Part shown: positions 17,371 through 26,491 of the stretch, in pieces
Position numbering within the stretch: position 1 is the stretch's first letter
How the letters are laid out: the number at the start of each line of letters is the position of its first letter
Origin: an uncultured Collinsella sp.
GTDB taxonomy: Bacteria > Actinomycetota > Coriobacteriia > Coriobacteriales > Coriobacteriaceae
Direction: 5' to 3'
Length of the DNA stretch: 55,421 nt
NCBI GenBank assembly: GCA_900762325.1
Contig: CAAFGG010000004.1
Span: 1 to 55,421, forward strand
Made by a program: the position numbers and the translations under genes
The notes under the pieces: generated by a model
What the model was told of the DNA's origin: nothing
The model's input: the letters and a program-made list of their open reading frames with translations, nothing else
Database searches by the model: none

Positions 17371-17480
17371 CTACGCGGTTTTACCAAACCGCGTAGCTGC
17401 TCGACGCTGCAAACGCCCCTAAGCGGCAATCTGGCGTTCAATTTCAAGGGCGCGACCAGAAGGTCAGCGCCCTTTCATTT
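17370..17480 (+). terminator. Two hairpins downstream of glmM
   Basis: The first is a perfect 12-bp stem (17370-17381 with 17386-17397) that includes the last base of the stop codon and has no T-run. The second (17446-17457 with 17462-17474, one bulged A, AGAA loop) ends in TTTCATTTC and looks like the functional terminator. Confidence 0.75.
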
Positions 17481-17550
17481 CACGTTATCTTGCTCGCTTG
17501 GGGCCGTTTTCTCTGACGTTGCCAAGACATTAGCGTCAACGAGCTACTCA

Positions 17551-17650
17551 TTGGGGACGGTCTTTACCGATTAGCCGGTTTGCTGGCCGGATGGGCAAGG
17601 ACTGTCCCCAACTGCCGGCAGAAAAGGAACGTCCCTAACTGCCGGCCTTC
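17551..17650. repeat. GGGACrGTC-type inverted repeat
   Basis: The arms TTGGGGACGGTC (17551-17562) and GACTGTCCCCAA (17600-17611) are complementary with one mismatch, and a shorter GTCCCTAACTGCCGGC follows ACTGCCGGC in direct repeat (17611 and 17638). It lies between convergent glmM and the M32 peptidase and appears related in style to the repeats at 4418 and 52684. Nothing else is seen in 17481-17550. Confidence 0.6.
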
Positions 17651-17656
17651 AAGGCC

Positions 17657-19231
17657 TTACAGCTGGTAGAGCGTGGTGAACTTGTCCTGCAGGTAGCTGC
17701 AGTAGTAGCGGGCGTCGAACGCCATGCCGCATGCGCCCTGGATGAGCTCCGGCGCGTCCTTGGCGCGGCCCCACTGCCAAATGTGCTCGCCCAGCCAGGT
17801 GCGGACGGGTGCCAGGTCGCCGCTTGCACAGGCACCGTTGAGGTCGACGCCGTCGCGGCACATGGCCGGCACAAACATGGCATCGTAGGCGCTGCCCAGC
17901 GCGTACGTGGGGAAGTAACCAAACGAGCCGCCGCTCCAGTGCGTGTCCTGCAGGCAGCCACGTGCGTCGTCGGGAACGGGAATGCCCAAGTACTCGTCCA
18001 TAAAGCGATTCCAAAGCGCGGGGATGTCCTTGGCCGTGGCCTCGCCGGCAAACAGCATGCGCTCAATCTGGTAGCGCACCATAATATGCAGCGGGTAGGT
18101 GAGCTCGTCGGCCTCGGTGCGGATCAGCGACGGCTGCGCAATGTTCACGGCGCGGTAGAGCGTGTCCTCGTCCACGTCGCCGTAGGCCTCGGGCGCGTGA
18201 CGGCGCAGCACCTGCAGCAGCGGTCCCATAAAGGCGCGGCTGCGGCCCACGGTGTTCTCAAAGAAGCGGCTCTGGCTCTCGTGGATGCCCATGGAGGTGC
18301 CGCCCTCCAGGCACGTGCGCGCATAGGCGGGATTGACGCCTAGCTCGTAGGCGGCGTGTCCTGCCTCGTGGATGATGCTGTAGACGTTGGAGATGCAGTC
18401 GTCCTCGTAGATGTGCGTTGCGATGCGTGCGTCGCCCACCGAGAAGCCCTCGCTAAACGGATGCTCGGTAAAGGCGAGCGTGGTGTCGTCCAGGTCCAGG
18501 CCGACGAGCTCCATAAGGTCAAAGCTCATGGCGCGCTGGGCGGCCTCAGGCACGCGGGCGTGCAAAAAGTCGGCAGCGGGCTGCTGGCCGCGCTCGCCAA
18601 TGGCATGCACGAGCGGTACGACCGTGGCCTTGACCTCGTCGCAAAACGCGTCGAAGCTCTTGGCGGAAAGGCCACGCTCGTACTGGTCGAGCCAAACATC
18701 GTATGGGTCGCGCTTGGGGTCCATGAGCTCGGCCTGATGCTTAAGTTGGGCGACGATTCTATCTACATAGGGCTCAAAGCTCGCCCAGTCATTGGCCGTC
18801 TTGGCCTTGTGCCACACGGCGTCGGCCTCGCAGGTGAGCCTGGTCCAGGCCTCAGCCTCCTCGGTGGGAATGACGCTTGCCTCACGCTGGTCGCGGCCGA
18901 GCACGCGGATCTCGTCGAGCAGCTGCGGGTCGTCGATCTTGCCGCCGGCGATGGTCTCGCGTGCCAGCGAGCGCACAAGCTCGACAGACTTTTTGCTGGT
19001 CAGGAGCTTGTGATGTTCACCGGCAAGGGTGCCCATGGCATCGGCGCGCGCTGCGGCGCCGTTGGCGGGGGCAATGGTCGCGCCGTCAAACTCGGCAATC
19101 TTGAGTAGGTACTCACGAGTCGATAGCTTGCCTTCGAGCTTGCGGATTTTTTTGACGGCCTTATCGACCTTCATGCCTTTGGATGTCTTGCCCGCTGCAG
19201 GCTCGGCCTTCTTATCGAGTTTCTTTCCCAT
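17657..19231 (-). CDS. M32 family carboxypeptidase (Taq carboxypeptidase type)
   Basis: Zinc carboxypeptidase removing C-terminal residues from peptides; cytoplasmic; 524 residues, close to the family norm of about 500 with a basic, lysine-rich N-terminal extension. Seen: the HExxH zinc motif in IIHEAGHAAYELG with the downstream GIHESQSRFFEN, then NIAQPSLIRTEADELTYPLHI, all family signatures. The start has an AAGGA-like site upstream; a second in-frame Met at residue 20 (MKVDKAVKK) is an alternative. It is convergent with glmM and divergent from the T-box/pheS region. Confidence 0.93.
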   Translation of the reverse strand: MGKKLDKKAEPAAGKTSKGMKVDKAVKKIRKLEGKLSTREYLLKIAEFDGATIAPANGAAARADAMGTLAGEHHKLLTSKKSVELVRSLARETIAGGKIDDPQLLDEIRVLGRDQREASVIPTEEAEAWTRLTCEADAVWHKAKTANDWASFEPYVDRIVAQLKHQAELMDPKRDPYDVWLDQYERGLSAKSFDAFCDEVKATVVPLVHAIGERGQQPAADFLHARVPEAAQRAMSFDLMELVGLDLDDTTLAFTEHPFSEGFSVGDARIATHIYEDDCISNVYSIIHEAGHAAYELGVNPAYARTCLEGGTSMGIHESQSRFFENTVGRSRAFMGPLLQVLRRHAPEAYGDVDEDTLYRAVNIAQPSLIRTEADELTYPLHIMVRYQIERMLFAGEATAKDIPALWNRFMDEYLGIPVPDDARGCLQDTHWSGGSFGYFPTYALGSAYDAMFVPAMCRDGVDLNGACASGDLAPVRTWLGEHIWQWGRAKDAPELIQGACGMAFDARYYCSYLQDKFTTLYQL

Positions 19232-19364
19232 ACCATATCCTTGATCTCGTGAGCCGAGCGCTTCGGGTGGGCGCGCGGCCAGTTTGCACAGCTACCTGCC
19301 TTGTACCCAGCACGAACAAAACGGAACGCGGCGATACGCCCACACAATGTGGTATCCTGTAGCC

Positions 19365-19650
19365 CAATGCGTTGACGGAGAGGGTTTTGCCCGCCGCGTC
19401 GCCGGCAAGAGAGGGAAGGTCATGGGCTGCGAGCCTTCCTGCGGTGACAAGGGCCAAGCGTTCACTCCCGAGCAGCGACCTCAACGGGCACGCGGCCAGC
19501 GGCGGCGAAGCCCCAGTAGGGAAGCCGTGAGCCTCGCGACAAGGGGCACAGAGTGGGCGCGGCGGGCCAGACATCCGCCGGGTCAAACAAGGTGGTACCG
19601 CGGAATTCAACCGTCCTTGGGCAATGCACATGCCCGAGGGCGGTTTTTTT
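19365..19650 (+). promoter_or_regulatory. T-box leader (phenylalanine) of pheST
   Basis: The T-box core AAGGTGGTACCGCGG at 19589-19603 is unmistakable; its UGGU pairs with the ACCA end of an uncharged tRNA. A terminator follows (19611-19623 with 19631-19643, G-U pairs only, then seven T). A candidate specifier is TTC (Phe) at 19461-19463, followed by A as expected, in the 3' side of stem I; I fixed this by inspection, not by a fold. The tRNA-Phe in this window has discriminator A, matching the U of UGGU. Uncharged tRNA-Phe should stabilise the antiterminator and allow pheST transcription. The region 19261-19364 holds only a possible -10 TATCCT at 19353. Confidence 0.92.
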
Positions 19651-19736
19651 ATTACCGAACCGGGCCGCGTTTTCACAACGCCAGACGGTGGCAGCCGCCT
19701 CGGCAAACGGAGAGCGCGAGAGACGAAAGGGAAGAC

Positions 19737-20813
19737 ATGAGTCTGATTGATGATCTGGTCAAACTCGAGGAAGAGGCCAAGGAGCTCGTCGCAGGCGCCG
19801 ACGACGCAGCCAAGCTCGAGGCTGCGCGCGTTGAGCTGCTCGGTCGCAAGGGTCGTATCACCGGCTTGATGCGCATGATGGGCAAGCTCGCCCCCGAGGA
19901 TCGTCCCGTAATGGGCAAGCGCGCCAACGAGATGCGCCAGCTGATCGAGGGCATGCTCGACGAGCGAAACACCGAGATGAAGGCTGCCGCCCTCAAGCGC
20001 GCACTCGAGCACGACGCCGTCGACATCACGCTGCCGGGCATCCGTCCGCAGATCGGCCACCAGCACCTGATCAAGCAAATCATCGAGGAGGCCGAGGACA
20101 TCTTCTGCGGCATCGGCTACACCGTCGAGTCCGGCCCCATGGTCGACACCTCTTACTACAACTTCACCGCGCTCAACGCTCCCATGGATCACCCGAGCCG
20201 CTCGGCCCGCGATACCTTCTACGTGGTCGACAACAACCCCGGCAGCGTCGCGCACCCCGAGGCTCACGCCCACGGCGAGTCCGACGTGCTGCTGCGCACC
20301 CAGACTTCGGGCGTGCAGATCCACACTATGGAGTCGCAGAAGCCGCCCATCTACATGATCTGCCCGGGCACCGTCTACCGTCCCGACACGGCCGATGCCT
20401 GCCACCTGCCGCAGTTCAACCAGATCGAGGGCCTGGTCGTCGACGAGGGCATCACCTTTGGCGACCTGAAGGGCACGCTCGACTACTTTGTTAAGTGCAT
20501 GTTTGGCGAGGATCGCAAGACGCGTTACCGCCCGCACTTCTTCCCCTTCACCGAGCCCAGCTGCGAGGTGGACGTGAGCTGCCACGTGTGCGGCGGCAAG
20601 GGCTGCAACTTCTGCAAGCACAGCGGCTGGATCGAGATCTTGGGCTGCGGCATGGTCGACCCCAACGTCCTGATCAACTGCGGCATCGATCCCGAGAAGT
20701 ACACCGGCTTCGCCTTTGGCATTGGCGCCGAGCGCGTCGCGGCCCTGCGCTACGACCTGCCGGACCTCAGAACGCTCATGACAGGCGATATGCGTTTCTT
20801 GAATCAGTTCTAG
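19737..20813 (+). CDS. pheS: Phenylalanyl-tRNA synthetase alpha subunit
   Basis: Catalytic subunit of the alpha2-beta2 synthetase that charges tRNA-Phe; 358 residues. Seen: an N-terminal coiled coil, class II motif 2 around HTMESQKPPIYMICPGTVYR and motif 3 GIGAERVAALRYDLPDLR at the end. An insertion with CHVCGGKGCNFC before WIEILGCGMV carries a four-cysteine arrangement seen in several bacterial PheS proteins, possibly zinc-binding. The start MSLIDDL has GAAAGGGAAG upstream. It is controlled by the T-box and followed by pheT after an unusually long 184 bp. Confidence 0.97.
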   Translation: MSLIDDLVKLEEEAKELVAGADDAAKLEAARVELLGRKGRITGLMRMMGKLAPEDRPVMGKRANEMRQLIEGMLDERNTEMKAAALKRALEHDAVDITLPGIRPQIGHQHLIKQIIEEAEDIFCGIGYTVESGPMVDTSYYNFTALNAPMDHPSRSARDTFYVVDNNPGSVAHPEAHAHGESDVLLRTQTSGVQIHTMESQKPPIYMICPGTVYRPDTADACHLPQFNQIEGLVVDEGITFGDLKGTLDYFVKCMFGEDRKTRYRPHFFPFTEPSCEVDVSCHVCGGKGCNFCKHSGWIEILGCGMVDPNVLINCGIDPEKYTGFAFGIGAERVAALRYDLPDLRTLMTGDMRFLNQF

Positions 20814-20997
20814 GCTGCGGCTTGCCCAAGCACGGCACCTCGGCGCTCATTCGTCGCTTGCGTACCAAAGTACGCGGCACTCCTCTTTCGGGCCGATCTG
20901 CCGCACTTGGACAACCCTCGCTTTGTAAGGAATGTTCACAAAGTTGAAGTTTCCACCTGCATCTCTTCGCAGGCTTTCAGTATGAAAGGAGAGCTAG

Positions 20998-23451
20998 ATG
21001 CGTGTTTCTTACGACTGGCTCAAGACCATGATCGATATTCCGGAGGATCCCAAGACCCTTTCGGACGAATATATCCGTACCGGCACCGAGGTCGAGGCGA
21101 TCGACACCGTGGGTGAGTCCTTCGACCACGTGGTGACCGCCAAGGTGCTCACCAAGACCCCGCACCCCGATAGCGACCACATGTATGTGTGCTCGGTCGA
21201 TGTGGGCGACAAGAACCTCGATGCCGACGGCAATCCCGCTCCGCTGCAGATCGTCTGCGGCGCGCAGAACTTCGAGGCCGGCGACCACATCGTCACGGCC
21301 ATGATCGGCGCTGTCCTGCCCGGCGACGTCAAGATCAAGAAGAGCAAGCTTCGCGGCGTCGTGTCCATGGGCATGAACTGCTCTGCGCGCGAGCTCGGCC
21401 TGGGTGGCGACCACTCCGGCATCATGATTCTGCCCGAGGACACGCCCTGCGGTATGCCGTTTGCCGAGTACGTGGGCTCGAGTGATACTGTGCTCGACTG
21501 CGAGATCACGCCCAACCGTCCCGATTGCCTGTCCATGATCGGCATGGCCCGCGAGACCGGTGCCATTTTCGACCGCGATTTCCACGTGGAGCTGCCCGCC
21601 ATCAAGGCGGAGACTGGCCGCGCGACCGACGACGAGCTTTCCGTCGAGATTGCCGACGAGGGCCTGTGCGACCGCTATGTCGCCCGCATCGTGCGCAACG
21701 TGAAGGTCGGCCCGTCGCCCGACTGGATGGTCAAGCGCCTTAACGCCCTGGGCGTGCGTCCGCACAACAACATCGTCGACATCACCAACTACGTGATGAT
21801 GCTCACCGGTCAGCCGCTGCACGCCTTTGACCTGGACACCTTTGCCGAGCGCGATGGCCACCGTCGCGTGGTGGTTCGCGCCGCCCAGCAGGATGAGAAA
21901 TTCACGACGCTCGATGGCGAAGAGCGCGTGCTCGACGCCGGCATGGGCCTTATCACCGACGGCGAGCGCCCCGTGGCGTTGGCCGGCGTTATGGGCGGCA
22001 TGGATTCCGAGATCGAGGACGACACCGTCGACGTGATGGTCGAGAGCGCTTGCTTCAACGCCGGTCGCACCTCGCACACCAGCCGCGATCTGTCGCTGAT
22101 CTCCGACGCCTCCATTCGCTTTGAGCGCCAGGTTGACGAGACTGGCTGCGTGGATGTCGCCAACGTTACCTGCGCGCTCATCGAGGAGATCGCCGGCGGC
22201 GAGGTTGCTCCCGGCTATGTCGATGTTTTCCCCGCGCCCAAGACCATCGACAGCATCAAGCTGCGCCTGGCCCGCGTGCATGCCATCTGCGGTGCCGACA
22301 TCGAGCCCGATTTTATCGAGCGTTCGCTTACCCGTCTGGGCTGCACCGTCGAGCGCGACGGCGAGGACTTTATGGTTACCCCGCCGAGCTTCCGTCCCGA
22401 CCTGCCGCGCGAGATTGACCTGATCGAGGAGGTCCTGCGCCTATGGGGCATGGGCCGTGTGACGGCGACCATCCCGGCTGCCAAGAACCACATCGGCGGC
22501 CTGACCCGCGAGCAGAAGCTCACCCGCAAGGTCGGCGAGATCCTGCGCGCCTGCGGCCTCAACGAGACCACGACCTTTGGCTTTGCCGCCCCGGGCGACC
22601 TGGAGAAGATCGGCATGCCCACCGAGGGTCGCGGCTGCCCCGTGGTTCTCATGAACCCGCTGGTGGCCGAGCAGACCGAGATGCGCCGCTCGCTGCTGCC
22701 GGGTCTGCTGCAGTCTGTGGCCTACAACGAGGCCCACGGCACGCCTAACGTGCATCTGTACGAGGTCGGCAGCCTGTTCCACGGTCGCGAGAATGCCAGC
22801 CTGCCCAAGGAGACCAAGTCCGTGGCGGGTGTGCTCTCGGGCCAGTGGAGCGAGCAGTCTTGGAACATGAAGTACCGCAAGCTGCGTTTCTTCTTTGGCA
22901 AGGGCATTGTCGAGGAGCTGCTCGCCCAGCTGCGCATCGAGAAGGTCCGCTTCCGTCCCGTCGAGGGCGAGGGCTATGCCTTTTTGCAGCCGGGCCGTGC
23001 GGCTGAGGTTCTGTCCGGCGGCACCGTGCTGGGCTGGGTCGGCGAGATTCACCCCGAGGCGCGCGAGGCTATGGGCATTGACGAGGTTGTCGTTGCCTTT
23101 GAGCTCGATCTGGACAAGCTGATCAAGGGCGCCCGCAATCAGGAGAACTACCGTGAGTTCTCGCAGTACCCGGCCGTTGAGCACGACCTTGCTATCGTGG
23201 TCGACAACACTGTGACCTGCGAGGATCTTGAGCGTCGTATTACGAGTGCCGGCGGCAAGCTGCTCGAGGGCGTGCGCCTGTTCGATGTCTACCGCGATCC
23301 CATCCGCATCGGAGCGGGCAAAAAGTCCATGGCCTTTGCGCTTACGTATCGCTCCGACGACCACACGCTTACCAGCGAAGAGGTCGAGAAAGCGCACCAG
23401 AAGATTGTCACCAAGGTATGCAAAGGCGTAAACGGCGAGGTCCGCGGCTAG
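20998..23451 (+). CDS. pheT: Phenylalanyl-tRNA synthetase beta subunit
   Basis: Beta subunit of PheRS, 817 residues, full length. Domains in order: tRNA-binding OB fold (about 40-155; PHPDSDHMYVCSVDVG), B3/4 editing domain (about 210-380; DRYVARIVRNV), B5 (about 405-475), a class II core-like domain, and the C-terminal ferredoxin-fold anticodon-binding domain (about 725-817; FSQYPAVEHDLAIVVD). AAAGGAG lies 7 nt before the ATG. The 184-bp spacer to pheS includes the palindrome GCGTACCAAAGTACGC near 20868; I see no promoter or terminator of confidence there. Confidence 0.97.
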   Translation: MRVSYDWLKTMIDIPEDPKTLSDEYIRTGTEVEAIDTVGESFDHVVTAKVLTKTPHPDSDHMYVCSVDVGDKNLDADGNPAPLQIVCGAQNFEAGDHIVTAMIGAVLPGDVKIKKSKLRGVVSMGMNCSARELGLGGDHSGIMILPEDTPCGMPFAEYVGSSDTVLDCEITPNRPDCLSMIGMARETGAIFDRDFHVELPAIKAETGRATDDELSVEIADEGLCDRYVARIVRNVKVGPSPDWMVKRLNALGVRPHNNIVDITNYVMMLTGQPLHAFDLDTFAERDGHRRVVVRAAQQDEKFTTLDGEERVLDAGMGLITDGERPVALAGVMGGMDSEIEDDTVDVMVESACFNAGRTSHTSRDLSLISDASIRFERQVDETGCVDVANVTCALIEEIAGGEVAPGYVDVFPAPKTIDSIKLRLARVHAICGADIEPDFIERSLTRLGCTVERDGEDFMVTPPSFRPDLPREIDLIEEVLRLWGMGRVTATIPAAKNHIGGLTREQKLTRKVGEILRACGLNETTTFGFAAPGDLEKIGMPTEGRGCPVVLMNPLVAEQTEMRRSLLPGLLQSVAYNEAHGTPNVHLYEVGSLFHGRENASLPKETKSVAGVLSGQWSEQSWNMKYRKLRFFFGKGIVEELLAQLRIEKVRFRPVEGEGYAFLQPGRAAEVLSGGTVLGWVGEIHPEAREAMGIDEVVVAFELDLDKLIKGARNQENYREFSQYPAVEHDLAIVVDNTVTCEDLERRITSAGGKLLEGVRLFDVYRDPIRIGAGKKSMAFALTYRSDDHTLTSEEVEKAHQKIVTKVCKGVNGEVRG

Positions 23452-23560
23452 GGCTTGCGATGGGGGGCGTAGGGCCTGATGGCGGTTGCTGCGGAGCTCT
23501 GCGCGACCGCGGTGTTCGGAATAAGGCATCGCTGACCCTGCATATATGACACGCGCATTA

Positions 23561-23599
23561 CAAAACGGCGTGCTGCTTTTGTGGCGGCGCGCCGTTTTG
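23561..23599 (+). terminator. Inverted repeat after pheT
   Basis: Perfect 10-bp inverted repeat CAAAACGGCG (23561-23570) / CGCCGTTTTG (23590-23599) with a 19-nt loop and a T-rich right arm. It probably ends pheST transcription and overlaps the putative nik promoter. Confidence 0.55.
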
Positions 23600-23606
23600 C
23601 TATCAT
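23579..23606 (+). promoter_or_regulatory. Putative nik promoter
   Basis: TTGTGG (23579-23584), 16-nt spacer, TATCAT (23601-23606). Transcription would begin at about 23612, just before the operator. Confidence 0.4.
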
Positions 23607-23616
23607 AGCCTGCGGC

Positions 23617-23644
23617 GTGTTACGAATCATCTAGCTCGTAACAC
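23617..23644 (+). promoter_or_regulatory. NikR-type operator
   Basis: GTGTTAC, 14 nt, GTAACAC: a perfect dyad (in fact 9 bp per arm, GTGTTACGA/TCGTAACAC, with a 10-nt centre). This has the same form as the GTGTTAC-N13/14-GTAACAC site I recall being described for NikR in Desulfovibrio. Its place just downstream of the putative promoter suits repression by nickel-bound NikR. No nikR gene is in the window. Confidence 0.7.
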
Positions 23645-23701
23645 TGATGAAATGGTTCAAGCGGCGCTGCAATCCCATGTGCCGGCAACCGGGAGGCGTA
23701 T

Positions 23702-24784
23702 ATGCACATTCCAGATAACTACCTGTCCCCGCAGACCGATGCCGTTATGGCGGTGGCGATGGTGCCCGTATGGGTTCACTGCATCAAGAAAGTGCGCGCC
23801 ACGCTCGATCGCGAGCATATGGCCTTTCTGGGTATTTGCGCTGCGTTCTCCTTTTTGCTCATGATGTTTAACGTGCCGCTGCCCGGCGGCACCACAGGCC
23901 ACGCTGTCGGCGGCGCACTCATCGCGCTGCTGCTGGGTCCCGAGGCCGCGGCTATCGCTGTCTCGGTCGCGCTGGCGCTGCAGGCGCTGCTGTTTGGCGA
24001 CGGCGGCGTTCTGTCGTTTGGCGCCAACTGCTTTAACATGGCCTTTGTGCTGCCGTTTGTCGCTGCTATCGTGTTCCGTGTGCTCAACAGCCGTCTGCAC
24101 GACAAGAGCTGGGGCACCTCGGTTTCTGCCATCGTGAGCGGTTGGGTCGGTCTGTGCCTGGCGGCCCTGTGCGCGGCAATCGAGTTTGGTATTCAGCCGA
24201 TGCTCTTCACCAACGTTTCGGGCGCCCCTCTGTACTGCCCCTTCCCGCTGTCCGTGGCTATTCCGGCCATGTTGATCCCGCATATGCTGGTTGCCGGCGT
24301 GATCGAGGGCGTGGCGACGGCCGCCATCTACGGCTTCATTAAGAAGACGGCGCCGAGCATTATCGTCGGCCCCGAAGCCGCCGATGGCCAGCTTGCCGCC
24401 AATGGTACCGCCAAGAAGACTTCCCTGATTCCCACGCTCATTCTGGTCGCCGTGCTTGTCGTGGCTACGCCGCTCGGCTTGCTCGCCACCGGTGACGCCT
24501 GGGGTGAGTGGGACGCCGAGGGCGCCGCGACCGCCGTTCAGGAGGCTGGCGACGACAGCCTGCAGGCTTCGGTCGGCCTCGATACCCCGACCTTTGCCGA
24601 CGCCCTGCCCACGGGCGATTATCTGCAGGCCTATTCCGAGGAGCAGGGCCTTGGCTTTGCCGGCCAGGCTGCGATGTATATTCTTTCGGGCGTGATTGGC
24701 GTGGCGGTGCTCACCATCACATTCCGCCTGGTCTCGCTGACGGTCAAGGAAAGCGGTGCTCATGGCAATAGCCGAGCTGCCTAG
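23702..24784 (+). CDS. nikM: ECF-type nickel transporter, substrate-binding membrane subunit with fused NikN-like part
   Basis: S-component of a group I ECF importer, 360 residues, integral membrane. Seen: N-terminal MHIPDNYLSP, in which His2 and the free N-terminus coordinate the metal in NikM/CbiM; then seven hydrophobic segments with GGTTGHAVGGALIALLLGP, typical of CbiM/NikM. From about residue 240 a second module (ATPLGLLATGDAWGEW, followed by a loop and one membrane span) matches the NikN/PDGLE domain, so M and N are fused. The sequence alone cannot separate Ni from Co; the NikR-like operator upstream argues for nickel. The start has GGGAGG 6 nt upstream. The 3' end overlaps nikQ. Confidence 0.88.
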   Translation: MHIPDNYLSPQTDAVMAVAMVPVWVHCIKKVRATLDREHMAFLGICAAFSFLLMMFNVPLPGGTTGHAVGGALIALLLGPEAAAIAVSVALALQALLFGDGGVLSFGANCFNMAFVLPFVAAIVFRVLNSRLHDKSWGTSVSAIVSGWVGLCLAALCAAIEFGIQPMLFTNVSGAPLYCPFPLSVAIPAMLIPHMLVAGVIEGVATAAIYGFIKKTAPSIIVGPEAADGQLAANGTAKKTSLIPTLILVAVLVVATPLGLLATGDAWGEWDAEGAATAVQEAGDDSLQASVGLDTPTFADALPTGDYLQAYSEEQGLGFAGQAAMYILSGVIGVAVLTITFRLVSLTVKESGAHGNSRAA

Positions 24785-25598
24785 TTGGCTTGCGGCCGAG
24801 GAGCGTTACGAGCCCGCGGGGGCTCGGCATCGTGTGATGCAAAAGAATGTCCTGCACCTGGCGAGCCTGCTTGAGCGGGTTCGCCTGGGTGGAGGCGCGC
24901 ACGAGGGCGGGTCGATGGTCGACCGCGCCCTTTCTTGCGTTTCGGCTCCGGTGCGCCTGGTGGGGATGTTCGTTTGCGTCCTGTGCGTGTGTCTGACGCA
25001 GAGCCCGCTGTACCTCATGTTGATGGCGGCCATCGCGCTGGTGCTCGTTGCCGTGCGCCCCGTACGCGGGCTGCGTGCGACCTTTGTACCGGCGCTCGGC
25101 GCCACGGGGCTTGCGGTGGTTCTGGCACTGCCTGCCCTGCTGCTAGGCGCGTCTGCCACGGGCGCCATGCTCAAGATCGCGCTCAAGACGTTCATTAATG
25201 TGTCGCTTGTGCTGGGCGTTTCATGGACGCTTACCTGGAGCCGCATGTCGGCGGCGCTCAAGATGCTGCATCTACCCGACGAAGTTATCTTTACGTTTGA
25301 TATGGCGCTCAAACACATCGAGGTGCTGGGACGCACGGCGCACGATCTGTGCGAATCGGTCATGCTGCGCAGCGTGGGTCGTGCGCCTGCGGGTTTTTCG
25401 CGCACCGACTCGCTGGCGGGTATCATGGGCATGACGTTTATCAAGGCGATGGAATGCAGCCGCGCGATGGACGAGGCTATGCTTTGCCGCGGCTTTGCCG
25501 GTGCGTATCCGGCACCCGCGCGCGCCGGGTTTGGCTGGCGTGATGCGGTCTATGCGGCCGTCGTGGTGCTGCTCGCCGTGTTGTGCGCGGTGCTGTAG
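24762..25598 (+). CDS. nikQ: ECF-type nickel transporter transmembrane subunit (EcfT/CbiQ family)
   Basis: T-component that couples the ATPase to the substrate-binding subunit; 278 residues, membrane. Seen: hydrophobic segments around residues 60-130, then the cytoplasmic coupling helices with the paired Ala-Arg-Gly-type motifs (here LRSVGRAPAG and AMLCRGFAGAYP), followed by a C-terminal span. The start at 24762 overlaps the end of nikM by 23 nt, indicating translational coupling; a CTG or upstream codon in the same frame is possible. Family assignment is secure from topology and motifs. Confidence 0.87.
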   Translation: MAIAELPSWLAAEERYEPAGARHRVMQKNVLHLASLLERVRLGGGAHEGGSMVDRALSCVSAPVRLVGMFVCVLCVCLTQSPLYLMLMAAIALVLVAVRPVRGLRATFVPALGATGLAVVLALPALLLGASATGAMLKIALKTFINVSLVLGVSWTLTWSRMSAALKMLHLPDEVIFTFDMALKHIEVLGRTAHDLCESVMLRSVGRAPAGFSRTDSLAGIMGMTFIKAMECSRAMDEAMLCRGFAGAYPAPARAGFGWRDAVYAAVVVLLAVLCAVL

Positions 25599-25618
25599 CG
25601 CGGGCGGCCGAGCCGTCG

Positions 25619-26413
25619 ATGTGGATAGGGAAGGGCGACGTTTTGGCAAACGATACGAATGGCGTGATGGGCGCGAGCGGTGCTACTGGCGCCAAGAGCG
25701 TGCCGCTCATCGAGTTTCGCGACGTGGTGTTCTCCTATGCGGGGCATACGGTTGTCGATGGTGTGTCGCTGCAGGTCGATCGTGGTGAACTCGTTGCCCT
25801 ACTCGGTCCCAACGGCTGCGGTAAGACGACGATTATGCGCCTTATCAACGGTCTTGAACTAGCGGACGCGGGTGCGTACCTGTTTGACGGGCACGTGATC
25901 GATGCGGCATATCTCAAGGATTCCGCAGCCGCTCAGCGTTTTCATCAGCGCGTGGGCTTTGTGTTCCAGAATGCCGATGCGCAGCTCTTTTGCGCTACGG
26001 TGGGCGAGGAGGTCGCGTTTGGTCCCGCGCAGATGGGGCTGCCGGCAGACGAGCTCGAGCGCCGCGTGCGCGATGCCATGGAGCTGTTCCAGGTTGCCGA
26101 TCTGGTCGATGCCTCGCCCTATCAGCTTTCGGGCGGGCAAAAGAAGCGCGTTGCGCTGGCTGCGGTGGTGTCGATGAACCCCGATATCCTAGTGCTCGAT
26201 GAGCCCACCAACGGGCTCGATGAGGACTCGTGCCACATCGTAGTCAACTTTTTGCTGGCCTACGTTGCTGCCGGTAAGACGGTTTTGATGAGTACGCACC
26301 ATCAAGATTTGGTGCGCCGCCTGGGGGCCCGTGCCATCTATATCGATCGATATCACCATGTGGTCGAGGCGCCCGTGCCGTCGTATGGAACCGAAAGCGG
26401 TGCTGCGGAATAG
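25619..26413 (+). CDS. nikO: ECF-type nickel transporter ATPase
   Basis: ABC ATPase that powers the importer; 264 residues from this start. Seen: Walker A GPNGCGKTT, Q-loop VFQNADAQLF, signature LSGGQKKR, Walker B ILVLDEPTNGLD and the switch histidine in MSTHHQD. The start is uncertain: the ATG at 25619 has a weak ribosome-binding site, a TTG at 25643 has GGGAAGGG upstream, and the frame is open to 25583. All choices keep the ATPase core, which starts near residue 28 (LIEFRDVVFSY). It is the third gene of nikMQO. Confidence 0.9.
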   Translation: MWIGKGDVLANDTNGVMGASGATGAKSVPLIEFRDVVFSYAGHTVVDGVSLQVDRGELVALLGPNGCGKTTIMRLINGLELADAGAYLFDGHVIDAAYLKDSAAAQRFHQRVGFVFQNADAQLFCATVGEEVAFGPAQMGLPADELERRVRDAMELFQVADLVDASPYQLSGGQKKRVALAAVVSMNPDILVLDEPTNGLDEDSCHIVVNFLLAYVAAGKTVLMSTHHQDLVRRLGARAIYIDRYHHVVEAPVPSYGTESGAAE

Positions 26414-26491
26414 TTGCTGCGTAGGGTATGTATGGCCGCCTGTGCGACTCTGCCGTGATGGTATAGTTAACCAGGTTTTATGGGGGTGGCT

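Noticed and set aside
20495..20947. Arg/Gly/Leu-rich frame at the end of pheS into the spacer
   Set aside because: Out-of-frame shadow of pheS with no start signal or family pattern.
23452..23701. Cobalamin riboswitch before the CbiM/NikM-like gene
   Set aside because: No B12-box-like sequence; the region is explained by a hairpin, a promoter and a NikR-type dyad.
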